Position numbers and translations under genes: made by a program | Notes under the pieces: model-generated | What the model was told of the DNA's origin: nothing | Seen by the model: only the letters and a program-made list of their open reading frames with translations | Databases searched by the model: none | Assembly: GCA_024698585.1 (NCBI GenBank) | Contig: JAILRB010000039.1 | Coordinates: 1-49,537 of the forward strand | Direction: 5' to 3' | Length of the DNA stretch: 49,537 nucleotides | From: Eubacterium sp. | GTDB lineage: Bacteria > Bacillota > Clostridia > Lachnospirales > Lachnospiraceae | In this document: one piece after another, positions 24,816 to 33,607 of the stretch | Layout of the letters: each line of letters opens with the position of its first letter | Numbering within the stretch: the stretch's first letter is position 1

Positions 24816-27746
24816 TCACTTCTTGTTTCCTGATATCCGATGTCGGTAAACACCTACGCTTATCAGCATGATTAACATCATGAAAATACTGATTCCGACA
24901 CCGATTTTAAAATTATTGTAATCAAATGTTAATACGGTGGTTCCTTTTTGAACCATTAGCATATTGTTTACATTTCTTATTTTTTTACTTCCCTGAAAAA
25001 CTTTCTGGTAGGAAATCGGGACAATCATTTGATCATCTTTGCTCTTCACTACCACGCGGTCAAATTCATAAGAAATGTCCACATTTCTCAGTTTCCGCCT
25101 TGGACTGGTTCCTTCCTCTAACTGGAAGAAATCATCCAGAATGAACTGTATGGTTACATCATTCGCTTCAATCACATGATACAAAATATTTAATCCCATA
25201 AAATGTAAATGATCTGATTTCGTTCCGGCATATGGAAGAATTCTTCCTGCCATTTCACAATAGCCATCTACCTGGTCCATATTTTCCACATATACTGTGT
25301 TCCACTCATGATAATCCTTATAAAACTTCATCGGCACAATTTTTCTGTCTTTGTAAGTAAATTCCGGGAAGTTATTTTTAAAGGAAATGGTCTGCGCCGT
25401 TACTCCCAGGAATTTCTGACGGTTGGTCAGTGGATCTGCCGGAATGGAATCCATATCAATATAGATGTCGATTCCCTGCTGCTCTAATTGCAGAACTTTG
25501 TTTTCTGCATCCTTTAAGATTTTATAAGTAAATCCTGATAAATATATTTTTTTATAGTGAGATAACTCTTCCACAGAGTAATCATCCAGATTGTTACTTT
25601 CTCCATTTTCAAAATATGGATAAATCAACGAAACATTTCTGGAGGATTTTCCAATGGCAATTCCCTCATATTCCGTAATGTTTCCCATATTCCGATTGAT
25701 ATCTTTATGGTAAATGAGATATTTTTGTTTAAGACTTCCATCCATCAGTTTAAAGCCATACTTTTCACTTGCCTGCTCCAACTTCTGTCGGTCCTGCTGT
25801 GAAATAATCAGACCTTTTAAATTAAACAAAATGCTGTCGCATCCCATTTCGATGCTTCGGTCAAAAATATAGTCAAATCGTTTCGTATAAACCGCATATT
25901 TCAGCATCTGGATATTATCCGTAATCACATTGTATTTCATAGAAGATTTATTGGAGAAAATAATGTCCTTCCCCTGACTTACCATGTAATATCCCGGATA
26001 GGTTGCCTCCTGGTCAATGTCCAGATACAGCAGGTTATCATTTGTGACTGATTCTGCCTGAATTACTGCACCCTTGATTCGTTCGTTCTCCTCAAACAGG
26101 GAAGTATCCCTGGTATGCAGAACAGCCTGCATTCGGTAAACATTACTAAAGCCTAAAATCACAAGCAGCGCTATCAAAATCTTTCGGTTACACTTTTTCC
26201 ATTCCAGAAGAATAAAGGCAACGGAAAGATACATGATAATGACAGCCACCGGCAACTGATATAGAGCAAACACACCTGCCACGATACCGATTATCGCGTA
26301 CATTCGAATCTGTTTATATGCAAAAAACAGACATGCTGCCAAAATAATAAATATGGTAATTCCCACATAAAATCCATTATTATTCGTATAGAATTCCGGA
26401 ATACTGCCATTCTTATATGCGCTATACAGCCATCCTGCGGAAAGTCCCAATGCCATGATCATGCACCCTGCAGTCATGATTAGTTTCTTGTCTTCCTTGA
26501 TATAAAAAACCTTTACGGTAAAGATAATGAAAATTCCAATAAATGCAATAATGGCAATGGACAAATCTGCCAGAACCATCAACCACATGGAAACAATAAT
26601 CTTCAGTGCCATGAATCTTCCCCGGTTCTGAAAATACTTCGCAATATAAGCAAAGCAAAACGGAAGGAAGGATAATGCCACCAGAACTTTAATGTCTCCG
26701 GTAATCAGATAATGTCTGCTAATTTCCGGCATAGTGAACCATAAAACACCACTGAGAAAACCAATCTGTGCCTTATCGTACACTCTTCCCAGAAAAGTAA
26801 ATCCACAAACTGTCACGCAGAACACGATGGACAATGTAGCAACATAGCTGGCAATCATATTCGATCCGAATAAAAATCCCATCAGTGCCAGAATATAATA
26901 GGTTAACGGCTCACTGTGCATAAACATCATATAGCCGTCATACCAGGATTTCATGTAAATCGGACTGATAATCCCCTGTTTTAACTGACTCAGCAGATAT
27001 CGTGCCTTTCCCAAATGGATATAGACTTCTTCGGTATTCCGGAACAATTCTGTCCGTTGCAGTACGAAGAATATCCCGGTTGACAAAAGGATTGTCGCCA
27101 AAATATATAAAAAGATTTCCAACTTATTCACGCCGATTTTCTTAATATATCCATATTGGTCTAAATCGTAAACTGCTCTGTGGTGTTCCGAGCTGTATTC
27201 TTTGTCAATGTACTGCGGCTCTTCGTATATGGTTTCCTGCGACAGTTTTTCTTCAATACTCCGCTCTTCTTCCTGTCTTTTCTGTTCCTGCTTTTCCCGG
27301 TATTTTTCCAGAACCGCTTCTTTATATGTTTCTATATATTCATTCAGATTTTTTTCATAGTCACTGGAAAACTCATTGATTTTTCCTGTAATAAGAAAAT
27401 CTGAAACAAGGTATTTTCTCGATGGTGTTTCCCCGACGGCAATGCTTTCCATCTGAAAATCCGGATTATCCAGTTCCTGTTTTAACTCCTGAAAGAATAC
27501 TTCTCCCATATCTTCAATGGTCGCCTGTGTTCCCCGGAAGTTCTCCAAGTCATTGATGTACTGGCCTTCAAATTGTTTGAAATAGTTTTCGATTGTCTTT
27601 TCATTATCATTGAACAATGCGAATACTTTTTGATGATCGCGAATCAGAATTTCTATATCCAATGTATGATTATGGATTGGATTTTTCCCCATGGAATGCA
27701 AAATATTCAGTTTTGTCCGATATTTATAATAATATTCCCGATTCAA
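24816..27746 (-). CDS. PTPS-like domain fused to a large GT-C-like membrane protein
   Basis: The 976-residue protein has three parts. Residues 1-118 are a second PTPS-like domain with metal-type histidines H17, H25 and H27 and the glutamate E106 of GETPSR; the catalytic cysteine and Asp-His dyad are missing (GQ at 61-62). A Glu/Lys/Gln coiled coil fills 130-172. From 208 come about 12 helices, a large extracytoplasmic domain (about 550-940) and a last helix with a basic tail, like GT-C or YfhO-type proteins. I chose a TTG start at 27746 because GAGGG stands eight bases before it and the first residues then align with the free-standing copy; the TTG five codons earlier lacks a ribosome site. 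It heads the XrtG unit. Confidence 0.85.
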   Translation of the reverse strand: MNREYYYKYRTKLNILHSMGKNPIHNHTLDIEILIRDHQKVFALFNDNEKTIENYFKQFEGQYINDLENFRGTQATIEDMGEVFFQELKQELDNPDFQMESIAVGETPSRKYLVSDFLITGKINEFSSDYEKNLNEYIETYKEAVLEKYREKQEQKRQEEERSIEEKLSQETIYEEPQYIDKEYSSEHHRAVYDLDQYGYIKKIGVNKLEIFLYILATILLSTGIFFVLQRTELFRNTEEVYIHLGKARYLLSQLKQGIISPIYMKSWYDGYMMFMHSEPLTYYILALMGFLFGSNMIASYVATLSIVFCVTVCGFTFLGRVYDKAQIGFLSGVLWFTMPEISRHYLITGDIKVLVALSFLPFCFAYIAKYFQNRGRFMALKIIVSMWLMVLADLSIAIIAFIGIFIIFTVKVFYIKEDKKLIMTAGCMIMALGLSAGWLYSAYKNGSIPEFYTNNNGFYVGITIFIILAACLFFAYKQIRMYAIIGIVAGVFALYQLPVAVIIMYLSVAFILLEWKKCNRKILIALLVILGFSNVYRMQAVLHTRDTSLFEENERIKGAVIQAESVTNDNLLYLDIDQEATYPGYYMVSQGKDIIFSNKSSMKYNVITDNIQMLKYAVYTKRFDYIFDRSIEMGCDSILFNLKGLIISQQDRQKLEQASEKYGFKLMDGSLKQKYLIYHKDINRNMGNITEYEGIAIGKSSRNVSLIYPYFENGESNNLDDYSVEELSHYKKIYLSGFTYKILKDAENKVLQLEQQGIDIYIDMDSIPADPLTNRQKFLGVTAQTISFKNNFPEFTYKDRKIVPMKFYKDYHEWNTVYVENMDQVDGYCEMAGRILPYAGTKSDHLHFMGLNILYHVIEANDVTIQFILDDFFQLEEGTSPRRKLRNVDISYEFDRVVVKSKDDQMIVPISYQKVFQGSKKIRNVNNMLMVQKGTTVLTFDYNNFKIGVGISIFMMLIMLISVGVYRHRISGNKK

Positions 27747-27787
27747 CGATTCAGCCCTCAATTCTTAAAAATGCATACAACTACACA

Positions 27788-27793
27788 ATTATA
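27788..27793 (-). promoter_or_regulatory. Possible -10 of the XrtG operon
   Basis: The minus strand has a perfect TATAAT 41 bases before the TTG start of the PTPS-fusion gene. The hexamer 17 bases upstream (AAAAGG) is not a -35 match, so an activator or another sigma factor may be needed. The rest of 27794-27925 is AT-rich without obvious structure. Confidence 0.3.
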
Positions 27794-27925
27794 TTTTAAT
27801 ACAATATCTGCCTTTTTAAAACTGATTTCGACAAATCTCTTGCCTTTTTGCGCCTTTTTTTTCCCCATATTTCACAATACTCATTTTTTCATCACGACAT
27901 TCCATACAATCGCTTTTTAATGTAT

Positions 27926-27967
27926 AAAAAAAGTGTCCGAAGTTTCCATTTACTTCAGACACTTTTC
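27926..27967 (-). terminator. Terminator after the DUF2142-like gene
   Basis: Arms at 27931-27943 and 27952-27964 pair with one mismatch (AAGTGTCTGAAGT against ACTTCGGACACTT) and are followed on the minus strand by T7. It separates the rlmD-GT2-DUF2142 unit from the XrtG unit, so the two are probably transcribed independently. Confidence 0.85.
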
Positions 27968-27985
27968 AGCTCCTATTTTTCGTCT

Positions 27986-29332
27986 TTATAACATATATCT
28001 CATTGTAATCACAGAACGAGCCAGCAGAGCCAACCAAATCACAATAAAAATGTAATCCGGTGTAAACAGCCTGTTCCGTAAATTACCATCATCGGTTCTC
28101 CCGTTGATGCTCAATCTCAATTCCAGATGTTCCATTGCATATGCAAACATATAACTCATGAAAAAGAGAATGGAAATAATATAGCGTCCCTGCGGTTCAT
28201 AATCTCTATAATATGATTGAATAAAATGCAACAGAAAAGTTGCCAAAGATGAACAAAACATCAATCCCATCAGGTATCGATGCTTCCCCTCCGGTTTTCG
28301 ATTTAAGACAACCATAAGGCATCCCAGGATTCCCGCCAGAATTATTGCATAATAGATTCCATACATCTCAGCCGGATTAAGAATATCCATATTTCCAAAC
28401 ACACCGATTACACTCATAAATGTGATTCGAAGCCAATAGAATTCTTTTTCCGTAAGAAATGTAATCAGGGAAACTCCTTCTTTCCACGGAGAATAATATG
28501 TATGATCCTTATTCCCATTCGCAATTACTGCCTCCCAAATCTTCCACTCTGTTGCAGTTCCTAAGAAATCTCCGTTATGATAAATTGCATTTCTAATAAA
28601 AAACCAGCCCGCCAGCAACATACAGATTGCCGCAATCAACGACAGTCTTTTTAGTACTTCTGCCTTGGACAGTTCCTTATCTCTGAGTAATGAAATAAGA
28701 ACCAAGATTCCACACATTAAAATCCATGCATAAATTGTGTAATAAGACAGCAATGCAATGGAAAGTCCCACTGCCAGTCCAGCACAGTTTTTATAACTCC
28801 AATGACTTTCATAACCTTGCCAAAAATAGTACAAAATGATTGCCACAGAAGCCAATGCAATGGAATCATTGTTCTGATACATTCCAAGAAACAGTACCTG
28901 TGGCATAAGGCAAATAAACATTGCAAAAATCAAAGGTAAGTTTTTCTTTCGAAATAATTTATGCCCGAGTTTGATGCAGAAAACACTGCATACCGTTATG
29001 GAACAAACACTGCACATTCTGGATGCAATCATCAGGGCCGAAGGTGCATTGGTAAACAATGACACAATTTTCATAAAAAGGGCACTGACAATTGCAGACA
29101 AATATGGCCTAAGCGCATAGGAAAAACCATATGATTGAATGATTGTTTCCGGTTCGTTTCCTGTCGGAAGAGTTCCGGTCTTAAAAATCCAATTGGATAA
29201 CAGTTGTCTTGCTCCTTCATCCGGACATGGTTTCAATGGCAAAATCATTGCCCCTGCAAAGCAAATTCCGAAAACAGCTATGATTAACGCTATTTCTTTT
29301 TTTGTAAATTCTTTCCAAAAACCAGCTTTCAC
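27986..29332 (-). CDS. Multipass membrane protein, DUF2142/GT-C-like
   Basis: The 448-residue protein has about 11 helices. The first extracytoplasmic loop has the acidic motif KPCPDEGARQ (about 33-42), and a late helix starts with EPQGRYIISIL, both typical of DUF2142 and related GT-C glycosyltransferases that use lipid-linked sugars. Donor and acceptor are unknown. It follows the double GT2 by only 11 bases and ends at a clear terminator, so the pair probably builds one surface glycan. Its nearness to the XrtG locus suggests a shared polymer, but the terminator argues that it is a separate operon. Confidence 0.75.
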   Translation of the reverse strand: MKAGFWKEFTKKEIALIIAVFGICFAGAMILPLKPCPDEGARQLLSNWIFKTGTLPTGNEPETIIQSYGFSYALRPYLSAIVSALFMKIVSLFTNAPSALMIASRMCSVCSITVCSVFCIKLGHKLFRKKNLPLIFAMFICLMPQVLFLGMYQNNDSIALASVAIILYYFWQGYESHWSYKNCAGLAVGLSIALLSYYTIYAWILMCGILVLISLLRDKELSKAEVLKRLSLIAAICMLLAGWFFIRNAIYHNGDFLGTATEWKIWEAVIANGNKDHTYYSPWKEGVSLITFLTEKEFYWLRITFMSVIGVFGNMDILNPAEMYGIYYAIILAGILGCLMVVLNRKPEGKHRYLMGLMFCSSLATFLLHFIQSYYRDYEPQGRYIISILFFMSYMFAYAMEHLELRLSINGRTDDGNLRNRLFTPDYIFIVIWLALLARSVITMRYML

Positions 29333-29343
29333 TTTACCCCTCT

Positions 29344-31251
29344 CTATCTCGCTTTTCGCTGTTCTACCACGGGAAGAATTTGGAAATCTTCCCGGTCCAA
29401 AGAAAAGTTAGGATTATAATAAGGATCTCCCAACTCCAACTCTTTCATCCAGCGCTGCTGAAAATCCGTTGCTTCCGCAACCAAACATTTTTGTTTTTTC
29501 AATGTATCATCCGTACCACGGCTTTTCGATTCATAATGATATAATTCCGCAAACGGAGTCCATACAATCAGGTATCCTGCCTTTCTGACACGCATACAAA
29601 GATCCACATCATTGAATGAAACTGCAAACGTTTCATCCAGACCACTGACTTCGTCCCAGACATCCCGTCTCATCATAATGCAGGCACCGGTTACCGCACT
29701 TAGATTCTGAGCATATAATAGTCTTCCCATATATCCGATATGGGCACGGTCAACACCACGGAAGAAATGTCCAGCAACGCCTAAAAGACCTATTCCCAGA
29801 CCTGCATGCTGTATTGTGTCATCCGAATAGTATAATTTCGCTCCCACAATCCCTACATCTTCTCGCTGTGCAAACATTAACATTTCCTGAATCCAATCAG
29901 CAGCGATGACTTCCGTATCATTGTTCAGTAAAATCAGATACTCTCCGGAACAGTATTCTGCTCCAAAATTATTAATTGCAGAATAATTAAACGGTCCTTC
30001 CCATACGACCACCTTTACATTTTCCTGTTGTTCCAATGTCTGATAGTATTCAAAAATCTCCGGATCTGTACTATTATTTTCCACAATCACGATTTCATAG
30101 TTCTGATAACTACTCTTCTCAAAAATTGAATCCAGACATTTTTTTAAATCTTCCAAATGATTGTAATTCGGAATCAGGATGGAAACCTTCGGCTTTCCCT
30201 GAATCTTATATTTCACACGATATATTGTCAGACCTTCCGCTACCGTGCTGACTTCTCCTTCCTTTCCCATGCGTTCGACACGCCTCTCGATTGCCTTGAT
30301 TCCTGCTTCCACCACATATGGTTTTACCCCAATCTCTTCTGCAACAGAACCCGGATGTGCCCTCCAATAATAGAGAATTTCCGGAATATGTGCCACACGT
30401 TTTGCTTTTTCTGTCAGACGCAGCACAAAATCGTGATCCTGAGAACCGTCACAGGACGGATCAAATTTTCCAACTTCATCCATAAGTGTTCTTTTAAACA
30501 CTGTAAAATGACAAATATAGTTATTTCCACAAAGAGTATCCGGCGCAAAATCCGGCTTAAAATGTGGGTTAAATGCATCTTTCGGGGTGACATGAAAAGT
30601 CGTTTCATCGGTATAGACAAAATCGGCTCCGGTCTCCATAATGGTTTTCGTCACCTCATATAACGCTGCCGGGTGTAAGAGATCATCGTGGTCAAAAAGC
30701 CCGATGTAATCCCCCGTAGCCATATCCAGACATTCATTGGTATTCCCGGAAATCCCATAATTCTTATCAAGTTTTTTATACTTGATTCGGGAATCTTTTT
30801 CGGCATATTCCGAACAAATCGTTCCCACATTTCCATGCTCAGAGTCACTGCCATCTGCCATGCAAAGTTCAAGATTTGAATATGTTTGATGGAGTACCGA
30901 TTCTATCATTTCTCTCAAAAACTTTTCAGGTGTATTATACAACGGAACGATAATACTATATTTGATTTTTTTCTCGAAGGTATGCTTCCTTTGCTGTTCC
31001 AATTCTGCATCCGTAAATAACGGTGTTTTCGCAATTAGTTTCGATGCATTCATGCCTCGAAGTTTATGTCCGATTCTCTGACGCGTTGTGCGAAATCCAA
31101 ACATTTTATAACTCTTTACTGTTTTACGAATTAAAGAACTAAATCTGTTTCTTTTGAAAAACCAATTTGCCTCAAGCTTCAGCAGACGGATTGGCTTTTT
31201 TACCTTCCATATCAATGCTTTTTTTTCTTCGTTCTTGTGATTCTGTTCCAT
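29344..31251 (-). CDS. Bifunctional glycosyltransferase with two GT2 domains
   Basis: The 635-residue cytoplasmic protein has two GT-A modules in tandem. The first (about 95-330) has SIIVPLYNTPEKFL and FDHDDLLHPAAL, with the DxD-like DHDD. The second (about 350-610) has SILIPNYNHLEDL, EIVIVENNSTD, LLNNDTEVI and a SFNDVDLCMRVRKAGY segment, as in rhamnosyltransferase-like GT2 proteins. It likely adds two sugars in sequence to a lipid- or cell-wall-linked glycan; the sugars are unknown. No membrane helix is seen, only a basic N-terminus (about 80 residues). TAGGAG precedes the ATG. It lies between rlmD (17 bases upstream) and the DUF2142-like gene. Confidence 0.88.
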   Translation of the reverse strand: MEQNHKNEEKKALIWKVKKPIRLLKLEANWFFKRNRFSSLIRKTVKSYKMFGFRTTRQRIGHKLRGMNASKLIAKTPLFTDAELEQQRKHTFEKKIKYSIIVPLYNTPEKFLREMIESVLHQTYSNLELCMADGSDSEHGNVGTICSEYAEKDSRIKYKKLDKNYGISGNTNECLDMATGDYIGLFDHDDLLHPAALYEVTKTIMETGADFVYTDETTFHVTPKDAFNPHFKPDFAPDTLCGNNYICHFTVFKRTLMDEVGKFDPSCDGSQDHDFVLRLTEKAKRVAHIPEILYYWRAHPGSVAEEIGVKPYVVEAGIKAIERRVERMGKEGEVSTVAEGLTIYRVKYKIQGKPKVSILIPNYNHLEDLKKCLDSIFEKSSYQNYEIVIVENNSTDPEIFEYYQTLEQQENVKVVVWEGPFNYSAINNFGAEYCSGEYLILLNNDTEVIAADWIQEMLMFAQREDVGIVGAKLYYSDDTIQHAGLGIGLLGVAGHFFRGVDRAHIGYMGRLLYAQNLSAVTGACIMMRRDVWDEVSGLDETFAVSFNDVDLCMRVRKAGYLIVWTPFAELYHYESKSRGTDDTLKKQKCLVAEATDFQQRWMKELELGDPYYNPNFSLDREDFQILPVVEQRKAR

Positions 31252-31268
31252 TTTGGTCTCCTAGTGTT

Positions 31269-32642
31269 TCATTTTTTTGCAAGACAGCAGATAGTCTCCA
31301 CATGGCTGGTGCACGGAAATTGATCTACTGCACATGCCTTTTCAACCTGATAGCCTTGTTCCTGAAGCATTTCCAAATCTCTTGCAAGACTGGTTGGTTT
31401 ACAACTGATATATACCAGGCGATCCACACCGAAATTGATAATCTTCTGTAGTGCCTTCGGATTAATTCCATCTCTTGGCGGATCAACAATGATCAAATCC
31501 GGCTGTTCCTTAATTTCATCAACGCACTTCAGCACATCTCCTGCATGGAATTCACAGTTTGTCAAACCATTTAACGCTGCATTTTCTCTAGCCGCCACCA
31601 CAGCTTCTTCAACAATCTCTACCCCGATGACTTTCTTTGCCACCGGTGCAATAATCTGCGCAATGGTTCCTGTTCCACTATATAAATCAAAAATCAGTTT
31701 ATCCTTCGTGGTTCCAATATATTCTCTTGCCTTTGTGTAAAGCACTTCTGCTCCAAGAGAATTCGTCTGAAAAAAGGAGAACACTGAAATCTTAAATTTC
31801 AAATCCAACAAATCTTCATAAATGAATTCATCACCATATAACACTCTGGTTTCATCACTTTGCACCACATCAGCAATTCCATCATTGATAATATGCATCA
31901 CCCCGCAAAGCTTCGCTGTTAAATCTAAATTCTTCAATGCCGCAACCAGTTCCGTAAGTTTCGCCTGTTCCTCGTAGTTCGAATCCGATGTTGTTACCAG
32001 TCCAATCAGAACCTGCTCTGTTTTCGTTGTACGGCGCACCAGCAAATGTCTCAAATACCCATCATGACGCATCTTATGATAGAATGGCAATTCCTTCTCT
32101 ATGCAATAATCCAAGACACAACGAAGGATTTTTCTGTAGTCTTCATGAACAATCTGACACTGATCAACAGTCACAATATCATGAAAGCTGTTCTTCTTAT
32201 GCATTCCCAATGCCAGTGGTCCGTCTTTAAATTCATCTCCAAACGAGAATTCCATTTTATTTCGGTAGTCCCACTGCACCGGACTTCCTACAATCCCTTC
32301 AAAGGTATACTCTGTGCGAATCGCCTGATCAAGAATAGTTTTTACCATTTCACATTTCAGTTTTGTCTGATTCTCATAACTCAGTGTCTGATAGCTACAA
32401 CCACCACACTCGCCAAAATGCGGACACTTTGGCTGCACATCTTCAATCTCAGATTTTTCCAACACTTCTCTTAGGCGTCCCATTGCCTTTCCGGAACGCT
32501 TCTTGGATACTACGAACTGAACCTTCTGTCCTGGGAGAACTCCTTTAACAGTAGCAATTCCATCTTCACCGCAATCCACTTCTCCCTTATTTGGGAAAGA
32601 TAATTTTGTTACTATTCCTGTATATTCAACGCCTTTTTTCAT
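31269..32642 (-). CDS. rlmD: 23S rRNA (uracil-5-)-methyltransferase RlmD/RlmCD
   Basis: The 457-residue TrmA-family enzyme methylates C5 of uracil in 23S rRNA. It has an N-terminal TRAM domain (to about 60), an iron-sulfur cysteine set (CPHFGECGGCSYQ plus a later DQC), a SAM-binding region (FDLYSGTGTIAQIIAP), VDPPRDGINPKAL and the nucleophile loop YISCKPTSLARDL. In Gram-positives one such enzyme (RlmCD) can modify both U747 and U1939, so RlmD versus RlmCD is open. I start at the ATG after GAGGAG with a ten-base spacer. It is first in the unit with the GT2 and DUF2142-like genes, an association that looks positional rather than functional. Confidence 0.9.
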   Translation of the reverse strand: MKKGVEYTGIVTKLSFPNKGEVDCGEDGIATVKGVLPGQKVQFVVSKKRSGKAMGRLREVLEKSEIEDVQPKCPHFGECGGCSYQTLSYENQTKLKCEMVKTILDQAIRTEYTFEGIVGSPVQWDYRNKMEFSFGDEFKDGPLALGMHKKNSFHDIVTVDQCQIVHEDYRKILRCVLDYCIEKELPFYHKMRHDGYLRHLLVRRTTKTEQVLIGLVTTSDSNYEEQAKLTELVAALKNLDLTAKLCGVMHIINDGIADVVQSDETRVLYGDEFIYEDLLDLKFKISVFSFFQTNSLGAEVLYTKAREYIGTTKDKLIFDLYSGTGTIAQIIAPVAKKVIGVEIVEEAVVAARENAALNGLTNCEFHAGDVLKCVDEIKEQPDLIIVDPPRDGINPKALQKIINFGVDRLVYISCKPTSLARDLEMLQEQGYQVEKACAVDQFPCTSHVETICCLAKK

Positions 32643-32673
32643 TTTGTTTGGACTCCTCTTCCATTTCAATAAA

Positions 32674-32704
32674 AGAGCAGTTCACTTTTTTTGTGAACTG
32701 CCTT
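32674..32704 (-). terminator. Terminator after the ribbon-helix-helix gene
   Basis: GCAGTTCAC and GTGAACTGC form a perfect nine-base-pair stem around a T-rich loop. On the minus strand TCTTTTATT follows. It lies between the RHH gene stop and the start of rlmD. Confidence 0.65.
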
Positions 32705-32767
32705 CACTATATCTTTACTTGATATCTTTATATTAGCATATTATCCTATAGTTGTGTAAAAAAACAT

Positions 32768-32956
32768 TTACTTTTGTTTTCTTGCCTTTTCTTGATCTAA
32801 TTCATCCAACACATATTCACAAGATTGTATAACAAATCCGGAAAATGATACTTCTTTCTCTTGCATTATTACATCTATCCTTTTGAGAAGTTCAACTGGA
32901 AATCGAATTGTTTTATTCTCTGTTTCTTTCTTATCTGACCTTATTTGTATTGCCAT
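32768..32956 (-). CDS. Orphan ribbon-helix-helix DNA-binding protein
   Basis: The 62-residue protein has a polar N-terminus, a short strand (NKTIRFPVE) and two helices (LLKRIDVIMQEK and FSGFVIQSCEYVLDEL), the pattern of MetJ/Arc/CopG regulators, which bind palindromic operators as dimers. The start is fixed by GGGAGGTGA seven bases before ATG at 32956; a longer reading frame upstream lacks such a site. No toxin gene adjoins it, so a toxin-antitoxin role is not supported. A near-palindrome overlaps the -10 of its own promoter, consistent with autorepression (inference). Confidence 0.78.
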   Translation of the reverse strand: MAIQIRSDKKETENKTIRFPVELLKRIDVIMQEKEVSFSGFVIQSCEYVLDELDQEKARKQK

Positions 32957-32979
32957 TGCAATCACCTCCCGTACGCTAA

Positions 32980-33010
32980 TCGTATTACAATTACGAGGTG
33001 TTTTCAGCAA
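32980..33010 (-). promoter_or_regulatory. RHH gene promoter with overlapping palindromic operator candidate
   Basis: On the minus strand TTGCTG (33005-33010), a 17-base spacer and TAATAC (32982-32987) form a good sigma-A promoter. The 17-base near-palindrome at 32980-32996 (TCGTA and TACGA arms with AT-rich centre) covers the -10 completely, so a bound dimer would block RNA polymerase. Confidence 0.6.
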
Positions 33011-33139
33011 CTCAATTAAAATGCATGCGTATTGCATTTGTATTGCTTTTTCTGTTGTATTATGCTATATTTAATATAAGTTTTTTGCACGGAATTATTC
33101 AACTTGTATTTACGAAAAGGATAGCAATAATAATCAAAA

Positions 33140-33607
33140 ATGATCCAGCGATTTTTACACTTAAAATTATCAAGGCAAGTTTTCAATTCAATTATCAAAA
33201 AAAAGGACGACCATATTTTTTTGATAGTTAATATCCTCTTTCCAATTCTCTTGGGTTTGATTATCTATTATTTGCTTTGTCCTAATGTGGTATTCGTCAA
33301 AAGGATTGATACGATTACAAATCTGAACATCCACTTTATTGTTCAATTTGACAGCCATCCCATTTTAAAATTTATCAGATACTATATGTTAGATATGTTA
33401 TGGGCTTATTCATTAACAATTTCCCTGGCATATCTTTTAAGGAAAGAGGCAACTATTCTCTTTATTTTGATTCTTTTTTCTTTCTTTATAGAATCTTTAC
33501 AATATATAAATTTTGCAATGGGTAGTTTTGATTTATTTGATGTTTTTTTCGAAATCATAACCGGAATAATTGCCATTATTATTTTCAAAAGGAGGATTAT
33601 GCTATGA
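33140..33607 (+). CDS. VanZ-like membrane protein
   Basis: The 155-residue protein has about four helices with the VanZ pattern: a polar acidic helix end (MLDMLWAYSLT), SFFIESLQYIN and GSFDLFDVFFEIITG. VanZ itself gives low-level teicoplanin resistance by an unknown mechanism; most homologues have no assigned role. The ribosome site is poor (AAAGGAT lies about 20 bases upstream), so translation may be weak or the start misplaced. Its TGA overlaps the ATG of the next gene, which implies a two-gene unit. Base composition here is distinctly AT-rich, in keeping with an accessory patch. Confidence 0.7.
   Translation: MIQRFLHLKLSRQVFNSIIKKKDDHIFLIVNILFPILLGLIIYYLLCPNVVFVKRIDTITNLNIHFIVQFDSHPILKFIRYYMLDMLWAYSLTISLAYLLRKEATILFILILFSFFIESLQYINFAMGSFDLFDVFFEIITGIIAIIIFKRRIML

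Noticed and set aside
32768-32956. Toxin-antitoxin module around the RHH gene
   Set aside because: No small toxin-like gene adjoins it on either side; the next gene upstream is divergent and VanZ-like, and downstream is a terminator then rlmD.
33016-33198. Minus-strand frame overlapping the VanZ start
   Set aside because: It has no ribosome site, no recognisable domain, and runs through the promoter region of the RHH gene.
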